A stretch of DNA of 14,371 nucleotides, taken from the NCBI GenBank assembly GCA_002685335.1, contig NYWY01000034.1, positions 1 through 14,371 on the forward strand. The letters are read 5' to 3'. Position numbers and translations under genes: made by a program. This document shows positions 7,916-14,273 of this stretch, in pieces; position 1 is the first letter of the stretch, and every line of letters starts with the position of its first letter. This DNA comes from Planctomycetaceae bacterium. Its GTDB lineage: Bacteria > Planctomycetota > Phycisphaerae > Phycisphaerales > SM1A02. The notes under the pieces were generated by a model. The model did not search any database. It was not told the origin of the DNA and was given only the letters and a program-made list of their open reading frames with translations.

Positions 7916-8728
7916 ATGTCGTTTCGCAAGCTTCGTCCCCTCATCGTCAGCTCACTGGTCGTGCTGCTCCAGTGCTCCATCGACTCCACCACGACCGCCC
8001 AGACACCACAGGACCGCGGATCCCGTCCCGGCGGCACCGCCTCGCCGGATGGCGGACGTCCCGGTCCCGGTGGACGCCAGAGTCGTGAAGGACGACAGGC
8101 CGGATCCGACCAGATGGCCGCTCGACTCATGCGAATGGACAAGGATCAAGACGGAAAGCTCAGCCGCGAAGAGTTGGCCGAGAGCCGCTTCGCAGCCGCC
8201 TTCGATCAGGCCGACGCGAATGGCGACGGTTTCATCTCGGTGAAGGAGATCACCGTCTTCATGAACAACCGGCGACCGGGTGGCGGACAGGACAGTGGAC
8301 GCAACAGTCGACCCGGCATGCAGAGACCCGAAGACTCTTCGGAAAAAACGAAGACTCCCGTCAATCCGAAGAAGGCGTTCGATGACGGCATGTCCAAGTG
8401 TGGCAAGGCCCTTCGTGGACTTCGCCGCACCAAGTTCGATGCCGGAAGCTTCGATCGCGACATGGCCGCGACCATGGCCATGCAGGCCGGTCTGCTCGCC
8501 GCCCGACCGTACATCGACGCGGTATCGATGAGCGAGGCGGCGAAGGTGAAGTTCGGCGGTGATGAAGTCGCCTATCGCCGGTCCTTCCAGAAGCACATGG
8601 TGATGTCGCTGATCGTCAGTTTCCAGCTCGAAATGGCGATTCTCGAGGGCGACGCCGAACAGGCCCGCGAACTGGTGAACCAAATCCTGAAGGACCGCAA
8701 TGAAAGTCACGATCTGTTCGAAAATTGA
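7916..8728 (+). CDS. Secreted two-EF-hand protein with cytochrome b562-like C-terminal helical domain
   Basis: This 270-residue exported protein has a signal sequence at 1-29 (MSFRKLRPLIVSSLVVLLQC, cleavage plausible after TTTA at 28). A low-complexity Gly/Pro/Arg-rich linker covers about 31-65. Two complete EF-hand calcium loops follow: DKDQDGKLSREE at 75-86 and DANGDGFISVKE at 100-111, each with acidic or Asn ligands at 1, 3 and 5, Gly at 6, a hydrophobic residue at 8 and Glu at 12. After a charged linker, residues about 153-270 are all-helical and resemble soluble cytochrome b562: FDDGMSKCGKALRGLRR, a central AARPYIDAVSMSEAAKVKF, then AYRRSFQKHMVMSLIVSFQLEMAILEGDAEQA and NESHDLFEN. Met159 and His265 fall where b562 has its axial haem ligands. 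No CxxCH is present, so haem would be non-covalent. The start is supported by GGAG at 7906. The partner is unknown. Confidence 0.75.
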   Translation: MSFRKLRPLIVSSLVVLLQCSIDSTTTAQTPQDRGSRPGGTASPDGGRPGPGGRQSREGRQAGSDQMAARLMRMDKDQDGKLSREELAESRFAAAFDQADANGDGFISVKEITVFMNNRRPGGGQDSGRNSRPGMQRPEDSSEKTKTPVNPKKAFDDGMSKCGKALRGLRRTKFDAGSFDRDMAATMAMQAGLLAARPYIDAVSMSEAAKVKFGGDEVAYRRSFQKHMVMSLIVSFQLEMAILEGDAEQARELVNQILKDRNESHDLFEN

Positions 8729-8774
8729 TCGGATGATTTTGCGGATGTGCAGACGCCACCCGTCACTCTCGTAA

Positions 8775-8824
8775 ACCGACGGCGTTCGCCATCAGCACCG
8801 ATGAACGAGATCTTCGCCGTTGGT
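8775..8824 (+). promoter_or_regulatory. Long imperfect hairpin in the glycosyltransferase B leader
   Basis: ACCGACGGCG (8775-8784) pairs with CGCCGTTGGT (8815-8824) over ten positions including one G-U. Inside, TTC/GAA and ATC/GAT add shorter pairings. The stem ends 42 bases before the glycosyltransferase B start codon and begins 46 bases after the EF-hand stop, so it could end the upstream transcript or structure the downstream leader. Confidence 0.35.
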
Positions 8825-8866
8825 GGTTACACTCGGTAGCCCCTCTTGTCGCTCCGGATCATTCAG

Positions 8867-9703
8867 ATGCCAAGCATCATCATTCCAGCTCACAACGAGG
8901 CCACCGTGATCGAACGGACGCTTCGAGCAGTACTGGAAGAAGACGCCCCCGATCTGGAGATCATCGTCGTCGTGAATGCCACCACCGATCGGACGGCGGA
9001 AATCGCGCGGGCCCTGGATCCCCGGATCACGGTGATCGAAACCACGACCCCCGGGAAGACCAACGCGCTGAACCTCGGCGAAAAGTCTCTCACGTCGTTT
9101 CCCCGGATCTTCCTCGATGCGGACATCGAGCTGAAACCAGGCAGCGTGAGGGCCCTGCTGAATGCGAGTGGGGCTGGCAACGCCATCGTTTCGCCGAAGC
9201 CGAGCTTTGATCTGACGAACTGCACCGTGGGCGTTCGATTGTTCATGTACGCGAATCGATTCAACCACTACTTCGGCCGGGGAGCCCCCAATGGAAGTGG
9301 ATGCTTCGTACTGACCGAGGAGGCTCGGTCGATGTGGGGGGAGTTCCCGGACTTGATCGCCGACGATGGTTTCGTCGACGGTCACTTCGATCCGGACGAA
9401 TCCCGGACGATCGAAGACGCCCTGGCGATCGTGGGACCTCCACGAGACCTCGAGTCGATGATCCGGGTCGGGGCCCGAGTGCGGCGCGGAACATTCGAAC
9501 TGGCTCGACTCCATCCGAAACTCATGAAAAAGCTTCGATCGCAGGTCGGGGGAGCGGTCGGCCGAATGATGGTTCGACCGTGGACCTGGCCGGCGTTGGT
9601 GGTGTACACCTGGGTCCGAATCCGAGAGAGGCAGCTCGCCCATGCTCAGATCGCCCGGGGCGAGACCGGCTGGGGACGCGACGAATCGGCTCGCGTCGGC
9701 TGA
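8867..9703 (+). CDS. Family 2 glycosyltransferase (paralogue B)
   Basis: This 278-residue GT2 enzyme aligns without a gap to the one at 4629; I count about 152 identical residues of 278. The shared motifs are PAHNEATVIERTL, IIVVVNATTDRT, GKTNALNLGE, LDADIEL (DAD at 84-86), PNGSGCFVLTEEAR, IADDGFVDGHF (Asp166-Asp167), RVRRG (204-208), RPWTWPALVVYTWV and the C-terminal GETGWGRDE. The start is set at ATG 8867 because it gives the same MPS-IIPAHNE beginning as paralogue A; an in-frame TTG at 8846 would add seven residues with no family support. The ribosome site is weak (CGGA). It follows the EF-hand gene after 138 bp on the same strand and converges with the DUF1080 gene, leaving 7 bp. Differences cluster in 101-106 and 221-230, which may reflect a different acceptor or donor. 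Confidence 0.85.
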   Translation: MPSIIIPAHNEATVIERTLRAVLEEDAPDLEIIVVVNATTDRTAEIARALDPRITVIETTTPGKTNALNLGEKSLTSFPRIFLDADIELKPGSVRALLNASGAGNAIVSPKPSFDLTNCTVGVRLFMYANRFNHYFGRGAPNGSGCFVLTEEARSMWGEFPDLIADDGFVDGHFDPDESRTIEDALAIVGPPRDLESMIRVGARVRRGTFELARLHPKLMKKLRSQVGGAVGRMMVRPWTWPALVVYTWVRIRERQLAHAQIARGETGWGRDESARVG

Positions 9704-9710
9704 AGACGGA

Positions 9711-10607
9711 TCAACCTTCGGTGCCGGGATCGACCGTCGCCGGAAGCGGCTTGATCTCCACGGATTTGAATTCGACCGGGTGGCTTTCCCCCTGCAGGGA
9801 GATCCAACCGCGACTCAACATCAGCTCGCCGTTTCGCCGCTGCATGATCGCCTTGGCATCGGGATCGCCGGGGTCGAGCTGCGGCCGTTGGTAACGCATG
9901 ACCTCTTCACCGTTGACGTAGTGGACCACGCGGTCGTTCCCCAGAACCTCGACCTCGGCCGTGACCCACTGGTCGCCGTGCAGGGTCGGACTCTTCGAGT
10001 TCGAACAGTGTCGGGTCACCACCTCGCCCTCCATCTCCACATTGGTCCCCGGGGTGCAGAGATTCGCCGTGGGACGAACGCCGCTTCCCGGTCCTCCAAG
10101 CAACTGGACCTCGATCGAGACCGGGAAGTCCTGGTCCTTCCGCATGGTCGCCGGGTCCTGTCCGTGGATCATGATGCCGCTGTTGCGATACGCCCAGCCC
10201 GGACCTCCCGTGCACTGGTTTCCCGTGAAGCGATAGACCACTCGAATTCGATAGCGGTCGAACGGGACCGCGTGATGCAGGTGTCCGAAACGTCCCTTGA
10301 ACCGATCCCAGCCCGCGTAGTCCATTCGAATGACGCCGTCCTCGACCTTGACGGTTCCGGATGGATCGACTCCCAGTTCGGAGCCCGTCTCCTTGTAGAT
10401 CCAGCCCTCGAGATCCCGCCCGTTGAACAGTGGCCGCCACCCCTCCTCCCCCGCGACCGGCTTCGCCTTGATCCGCGTCGGCTCCGCGGTCGGCGGATCG
10501 TCGATCGGCGCGGCGCCAAGCAGGGCCGTCACCGCGCAGAGCGACATCACGAGGCTGGAGCGGGTCGACCGTTGGATGCGGTCACGCGAAGCGGGGGGTC
10601 GATTCAT
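9711..10607 (-). CDS. Secreted DUF1080 / 3-keto-disaccharide hydrolase-like protein
   Basis: This 298-residue protein has an N-terminal export signal (Arg-rich 8-16, then SSLVMSLCAVTALLGAAP) and one concanavalin-like jelly-roll domain of the DUF1080 kind. Typical landmarks are GWRPLFNGRDLEGW (57-69), DGVIRMDYAGW, DRYRIRVVYRF, RNSGIMIHGQ (141-150), FPVSIEVQLLGG (161-172), VVHYVNGEEVMRY and the closing ISLQGESHPVEFKSVEIKPL (269-288). Family members occur in very large numbers in Planctomycetota; some are described as 3-keto-glucoside or 3-keto-disaccharide hydrolases, others as glycan-binding modules, so the exact activity here is open. It is the downstream gene of the sulfatase with 28 bp between, very likely one transcript. 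A GGGG stretch four or fewer bases before the ATG is a poor ribosome site, so translation may depend on the upstream gene. Confidence 0.87.
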   Translation of the reverse strand: MNRPPASRDRIQRSTRSSLVMSLCAVTALLGAAPIDDPPTAEPTRIKAKPVAGEEGWRPLFNGRDLEGWIYKETGSELGVDPSGTVKVEDGVIRMDYAGWDRFKGRFGHLHHAVPFDRYRIRVVYRFTGNQCTGGPGWAYRNSGIMIHGQDPATMRKDQDFPVSIEVQLLGGPGSGVRPTANLCTPGTNVEMEGEVVTRHCSNSKSPTLHGDQWVTAEVEVLGNDRVVHYVNGEEVMRYQRPQLDPGDPDAKAIMQRRNGELMLSRGWISLQGESHPVEFKSVEIKPLPATVDPGTEG

Positions 10608-10635
10608 GCCCCAATGCTATCGAGTCATCCGCCGT

Positions 10636-12102
10636 TCAAGGTCCTGACCCGGACTTCGAGGATCGGTGATCGGTATTGGGCGTCGGCATGGCGGCATCGA
10701 CCTCGTTTCGCCAGTCATCCAGGGCGGATCGCAGTCGGTCCACGACCTCCGGATGCGTTCCGGAGAGATCCCGGGTCTCCCCCGGATCACGCCCCAGATG
10801 AAATAATTCGACGTCATCGTCCTCGAACCACTCGATGAGCTTCCAGTCTCCGTCTCGAATGGCGCCCGACGGCGCTCCACCCTGATTTCCGTAGTGCGGG
10901 TAATGCCAGTGGAGACGCCGGGTTTCGAGTTCTCCCTCCGGTCGGCCGAGAATCGGCACGAGGGAACGACCATCGAGGACTCGATCCTTCGCGATGGGAA
11001 TCCTGCACAGTTCGAGAATGGTGGGAAAGAGATCGTGACTGATGATCGGAACCTCGGTCACCGAACCGGCCTTGGTGACCCCCGGCGCGACGATCAGGAA
11101 CGGTTCGCGAATACCACCCTCGTACAACCATCCCTTTCCGGCTCGCCATGGAAGGTTGCTGGTGGGATGCCCTTCACTGGTCGAAAGCCCGCCGTTGTCA
11201 CTGAAGAAGACCAGGATCGTCCGATCGGCGATGCCCGCCTCGTCGACCGCGTCGAGCACCACCCCCACCGCGGCATCCATCGATTCGACCATTCCGGCGT
11301 AGATCGCATGATCCTGCACGAGTCGGACTTTTCGGTCGCGCTCGCGCCCCCAGAGGGGACGCGGCGGAAGACCTTCCTTCCGTTGCTCGTACTTGGCGAC
11401 CAGCTCCTCCGGCGCCATCAGGGGCGTGTGGACGCTGTAGAACGAAAGCATGGCGAAGAACGGTGTCGAATCATCGGCGCTGATGAACGAGGCGGTCTCC
11501 CGGGCGAGACGATCGGGCAGATGTTCGCCGGGCGGACCATCTTCGAGGCGGGGATTTCCGAAGGGAGAGAAGTACTTCTTTCCACCGTACGGCCCCCCAC
11601 GGGTCCACCCCCCGCGGTTCAGATCGAAACCCTGGTCCTCGGGCCAGAATCCCTCCGGTCCGAGATGCCATTTACCCGCGAAGAAGGTGCGGTAGCCGAC
11701 ATCGCGGAGCGCCTCCGCGATGGTGCGTTCCTCGAGCGGGAGCGCGCAGACGTAGGGAGCCGGCGTGAGTCGCCCCGATCGCCGACCGCAGAAGTAGTCC
11801 GTGGTCCGAAGCCGGGCCGGATGCCTTCCGGTCATCACGCTCGCTCGCGTCGGACTGCACACCGGAGCCGCCGCGTAGGCCTGGGTGAATCGGAGACCCC
11901 GGGAGGCCAACCGATCGAGCGCCGGCGTGTCATGAAAGGTCTCCGGATTGTTGGCCGCGATGTCCGCCCAGCCGAGATCGTCGGCGAGGATCAGAATCAC
12001 GTTGGGTCGATCCGCAATGGTCGTCGTGGCCTCGATCGACGGCGGGGTCGAAACCAGACCGTTCACGAAACTCAGGCTCAGGCAGAGGATCAGGATCGAC
12101 AC
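10636..12102 (-). CDS. Secreted family S1 (arylsulfatase-type) sulfatase
   Basis: This 488-residue protein hydrolyses sulfate esters, probably on polysaccharide, outside the cytoplasm. Metal-binding Asp41-Asp42 lie in ILADDLGW. The signature CSPTRASVMTG has Cys82, the residue converted to formylglycine; Thr replaces the usual Ser in C-x-P-S-R, which is seen in the wider family. AGKWHLG (Lys and His), SVHTPL, FFSDNGG (metal Asp and Asn), GKGWLYEGGIREP, ISHDLFPTILELC and the C-terminal DGDWKLIEWFEDDDVELFHL with DPGETRDLSGTHPEVV are all present. The start is GTG at 12102, preceded by AGGAGG four bases upstream and by no alternative start before an in-frame stop. The signal sequence MSILILCLSLSFVNG is hydrophobic but has no Lys or Arg, which is unusual. 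It is followed by the DUF1080 gene on the same strand. A formylglycine-generating enzyme must be encoded elsewhere. Confidence 0.93.
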   Translation of the reverse strand: MSILILCLSLSFVNGLVSTPPSIEATTTIADRPNVILILADDLGWADIAANNPETFHDTPALDRLASRGLRFTQAYAAAPVCSPTRASVMTGRHPARLRTTDYFCGRRSGRLTPAPYVCALPLEERTIAEALRDVGYRTFFAGKWHLGPEGFWPEDQGFDLNRGGWTRGGPYGGKKYFSPFGNPRLEDGPPGEHLPDRLARETASFISADDSTPFFAMLSFYSVHTPLMAPEELVAKYEQRKEGLPPRPLWGRERDRKVRLVQDHAIYAGMVESMDAAVGVVLDAVDEAGIADRTILVFFSDNGGLSTSEGHPTSNLPWRAGKGWLYEGGIREPFLIVAPGVTKAGSVTEVPIISHDLFPTILELCRIPIAKDRVLDGRSLVPILGRPEGELETRRLHWHYPHYGNQGGAPSGAIRDGDWKLIEWFEDDDVELFHLGRDPGETRDLSGTHPEVVDRLRSALDDWRNEVDAAMPTPNTDHRSSKSGSGP

Positions 12103-12106
12103 GCAC

Positions 12107-12112
12107 CCTCCT
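12107..12112 (-). promoter_or_regulatory. Shine-Dalgarno site fixing the GTG start of the sulfatase
   Basis: The minus strand reads AGGAGG here, four bases before GTG at 12102. An in-frame stop at 12133-12135 excludes a longer protein. Confidence 0.7.
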
Positions 12113-12146
12113 GAGGGCCGAACCGACCCGTCTCAAGGCAAAAGGA

Positions 12147-12186
12147 CATCGCCCCCAGCCATTGTTGGAGGTGGCAGGGGGCGATG
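12147..12186. promoter_or_regulatory. Perfect 10-bp inverted repeat in the sulfatase leader
   Basis: CATCGCCCCC (12147-12156) and GGGGGCGATG (12177-12186) are exact reverse complements. After an A-A mismatch, GCCA (12158-12161) and TGGC (12172-12175) continue the stem, leaving a 10-base loop. Read on the minus strand, the loop exposes CCTCC, which could pair with the sulfatase GGAGG about 60 bases downstream. It may be a leader hairpin or a regulator's operator. Confidence 0.5.
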
Positions 12187-12241
12187 AGGGAAAAGGTGGA
12201 GTTGGCGTCGGCTTCCCGACAACCGAAATGTAACAGAGACG

Positions 12242-12284
12242 GTTCCCGAAACGGCAAACGAAATCGGGAACTTTGCGGTTTTTG
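12242..12284 (+). terminator. Candidate intrinsic terminator upstream of the methyltransferase operon
   Basis: GTTCCCGA (12242-12249) is the exact reverse complement of TCGGGAAC (12264-12271), with 14 bases between. On the plus strand the stem is followed by TTTGCGGTTTTTG, the only stem plus T-rich run in the window. There is no annotated plus-strand gene before it, so it would end a short transcript from this gap or a read-through transcript. The T-run is interrupted, which lowers confidence. Confidence 0.4.
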
Positions 12285-12396
12285 AAAGAACGCCATATTG
12301 ATTATGTAGACAAGGTATTTATTGACAGCCACTTGCACACAAACGCCATCTTGTGACCGACGCCTGCACGCATGGCCACCCCCCTACCATGCCGCG

Positions 12397-13116
12397 GTGT
12401 CACTTCGAAAACGTCATCTCCAACCAGAACTGATGGACGACCCCTCGCTCCCCGAGGCCGACCATGATGCGGCGCTTGATGGTCTCGCCCGGCTCAATGC
12501 CTGGTCGTTCGCCGACCGGACCTTTCGAGCACCGATCCTCAACCTGAATGCCCAGCGAACGGATCCGTCGCGACCGCTGGCGATTCTCGATCTCGCGACC
12601 GGCAGCGGAGATCTGGTGGGGCGTCTGGGCCGCTGGCTGCGAACCCGTGGGGTCGAGGTCGAGTGGCATGCGGTGGATATCAGCGAACACGCCCTGGCCC
12701 GGTGCCGTGATCGAAGCCGGGCCTGCGGCCTCGAGGTCCGAACCCATCACCTCGATGCGATCCGAGATCCTCTCCCGCCCGTCGACATCGCCCTCTGCAG
12801 TCTCTTTCTCCATCACCTGGAACCCGACGAGGTCACCACCGTGCTCCGTCGGCTCGCGACCTCCGCCCGGCTGGGCGGAATCGTCTCGGATCTTCGAAGA
12901 TCGTCCACCGGTCTCATTCTCGCCTCGGTCGCAGGTCGACTCGCCACCCGCTCTCCGGTCGTGCATTTCGACGCCCCCACCTCGGTGCGAGCGGCCTTCA
13001 CGACTCCGGAACTCGCCGAGTTGGCCGCCGACGCCGGACTTCCGTCATCGACCGTGCAACGCGTCTTTCCCCAGCGTCAACGTCTCACCTGGCGGACCGG
13101 GGAGTCGAACCGATGA
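12397..13116 (+). CDS. Class I SAM-dependent methyltransferase
   Basis: This 239-residue Rossmann-fold methyltransferase has SAM-binding motif I at 63-73 (ILDLATGSGDL), the acidic end of strand 2 in HAVDIS (Asp94), a motif with Asp120 in THHLDAIRD, and CSLFLHHLEPDEV (134-146) before the central strand IVSDLRRS. The N-terminus LRKRHLQPELMDDPSL matches the beginning of methyltransferases that accompany flavoproteins and type III polyketide synthases, which is why I take GTG at 12397 as start; an in-frame TTG at 12322 would add 25 unlikely residues. No clear ribosome site is visible. The stop overlaps the next gene's ATG by 4 bp (ATGA), so translation is coupled. By analogy with the Streptomyces srs genes it may methylate a phenolic ring hydroxyl, but the substrate is inferred only from neighbours. 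Confidence 0.8.
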   Translation: MSLRKRHLQPELMDDPSLPEADHDAALDGLARLNAWSFADRTFRAPILNLNAQRTDPSRPLAILDLATGSGDLVGRLGRWLRTRGVEVEWHAVDISEHALARCRDRSRACGLEVRTHHLDAIRDPLPPVDIALCSLFLHHLEPDEVTTVLRRLATSARLGGIVSDLRRSSTGLILASVAGRLATRSPVVHFDAPTSVRAAFTTPELAELAADAGLPSSTVQRVFPQRQRLTWRTGESNR

Positions 13117-14273
13117 CCGACCCCGAAGAATCCATCGTGGATGTCGCGGTGATCGGCGGCGGGCCCGCGGGCGCCACGGTGGCGGCGACCCTCGCCGGCC
13201 GGGGTCACCGGGTGATGTTGATCGACCGAGACGAGTTTCCACGGCCCAAGGTCTGTGGTTGCTGCCTCGCGGATCGGGGGGTGGGGGTTCTCCGCGACCT
13301 TGGTCTTCATTCGCTGATCGCCCGAGGGCTCACGCTTGACGAAGTCGAAGTCGGTTCGGGAGGCCGCCATCTTCGGCTCCCCTTTCCCGGTTCCCTCGTG
13401 CTTTCCCGCGAAGATCTCGACACCTCGCTGGTGGAGCATGCGCAGGCGGTCGGCGTGACGGTGCGAACCCGGACCCGGGCGATGGTCGGTCCGGACCGAA
13501 TCGTTCGAACCCGCGATCTGGATCACGGTCGAGAGCATGCGATCAACGCCCGATTCATCGTCGCCGCGGATGGCCTGGACGGTCGATCCCTCGACGCCCT
13601 TCCCGGGTTCGCCTGGCGGATCTCGAGTGGAAGTCGATTCGGCGCGGGGACCACCATTCCCGCGTCGTCGGTTCCCGGCGACGCCCCTCCTCCGGGGCGA
13701 CTGGACATGCTCGCGAATCGTTCCGGCTATGTCGGCCTGGTGCGACTTCCCAGCGGCGATCTCGATCTTGCCGCCGCCTTCGACAACCGGGCCATTCGTG
13801 AACTGGGCGGCCCGGCGGGCGCCGCCGCCTCGATCCTGCAACGTCAGAATCGACCGTTGCTCGCGGCGCTGGCCCGCGGCCTGAAATGGCGAGGAACCCC
13901 CCGGCTGACCCGCCGAAGAGTGGTGGCGGACGATCGCATCGCCTGCGTGGGTGATGCCGCGGGATACGTCGAGCCCTTCACCGGGGAAGGCATGTCCTGG
14001 GCGCTGGGAACCGCGACCTCGCTCGCGGACATGATCGACCGGGCGATTCTGGAGAACGGAACCCTCGACGGCTGGCGCCGAACGCACGCCGGTCTCGTCG
14101 GTCGTGATCGACGTCGCTGTCGACTGGTGGCTCAAGCGGTTCGAATGCCCGGGCTGGCCCACGCGGCGATCCGCGTCGCATCCGTGGCGCCCTTCATTCG
14201 TCGACGCCTCGCGGACGCCGCGAGTGGCGGTCGGCCATCGTCACCCGGCGACCTGATCGGAGGGCGATCATGA
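13113..14273 (+). CDS. FAD-dependent oxidoreductase of the geranylgeranyl-reductase / hydroxylase type
   Basis: This 386-residue flavoprotein has the FAD dinucleotide motif VIGGGPAGATVA (13-24) with the acidic strand end at Asp38, RPKVCGCC (44-51; the conserved Lys-x-Cys-Gly of geranylgeranyl-reductase-like enzymes), SREDLDTSL, the second FAD motif VAADG (150-154), and GDAAGYVEPFTGEGMSWAL (280-298), which binds the FAD ribityl and phosphate. The set is intact. Members reduce isoprenoid double bonds or hydroxylate aromatic polyketides; the neighbouring methyltransferase and probable condensing enzyme favour ring oxidation or another tailoring step. The start is ATG at 13113, overlapping the previous stop, with GGAG at 13101-13104. 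The end overlaps the next ATG at 14270. There is no membrane segment beyond moderately hydrophobic C-terminal helices. Confidence 0.85.
   Translation: MTDPEESIVDVAVIGGGPAGATVAATLAGRGHRVMLIDRDEFPRPKVCGCCLADRGVGVLRDLGLHSLIARGLTLDEVEVGSGGRHLRLPFPGSLVLSREDLDTSLVEHAQAVGVTVRTRTRAMVGPDRIVRTRDLDHGREHAINARFIVAADGLDGRSLDALPGFAWRISSGSRFGAGTTIPASSVPGDAPPPGRLDMLANRSGYVGLVRLPSGDLDLAAAFDNRAIRELGGPAGAAASILQRQNRPLLAALARGLKWRGTPRLTRRRVVADDRIACVGDAAGYVEPFTGEGMSWALGTATSLADMIDRAILENGTLDGWRRTHAGLVGRDRRRCRLVAQAVRMPGLAHAAIRVASVAPFIRRRLADAASGGRPSSPGDLIGGRS
14259..14264 (+). promoter_or_regulatory. Shine-Dalgarno site of the last, truncated gene
   Basis: GGAGGG lies five bases before ATG at 14270, inside the end of the flavoprotein gene. 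It is the strongest plus-strand ribosome site in the operon, supporting a real gene start there. Confidence 0.7.

Noticed and set aside
7967..7978. Possible lipobox (LLQC) in the EF-hand protein
   Set aside because: Gln directly before Cys does not fit the usual Ala/Gly/Ser at that position; a Sec signal cleaved further along is more likely.
8846..8866. TTG start giving seven extra residues for glycosyltransferase B
   Set aside because: The paralogue starts exactly at MPS-IIPAHNE, matching ATG 8867; the extra residues have no support.
10894..12114. Long plus-strand open frame opposite the sulfatase
   Set aside because: All sulfatase motifs are on the minus strand in one continuous frame; this is its antisense reading.
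12184..12285. Short plus-strand ORF of 33 codons with GGAGG about 12 bases upstream
   Set aside because: Its ribosome site and start lie within a strong hairpin, the spacing is long, and the peptide (basic, no pattern) resembles chance translation.
12322..12396. TTG start giving 25 extra residues for the methyltransferase
   Set aside because: The extension is Thr/Cys/Pro-rich and unlike the family; GTG at 12397 gives the expected N-terminus.
14131..14160. Sequence resembling a tRNA T-arm (GGTTCGAAT)
   Set aside because: It lies inside the flavoprotein gene and no acceptor, D or anticodon arms can be drawn around it.
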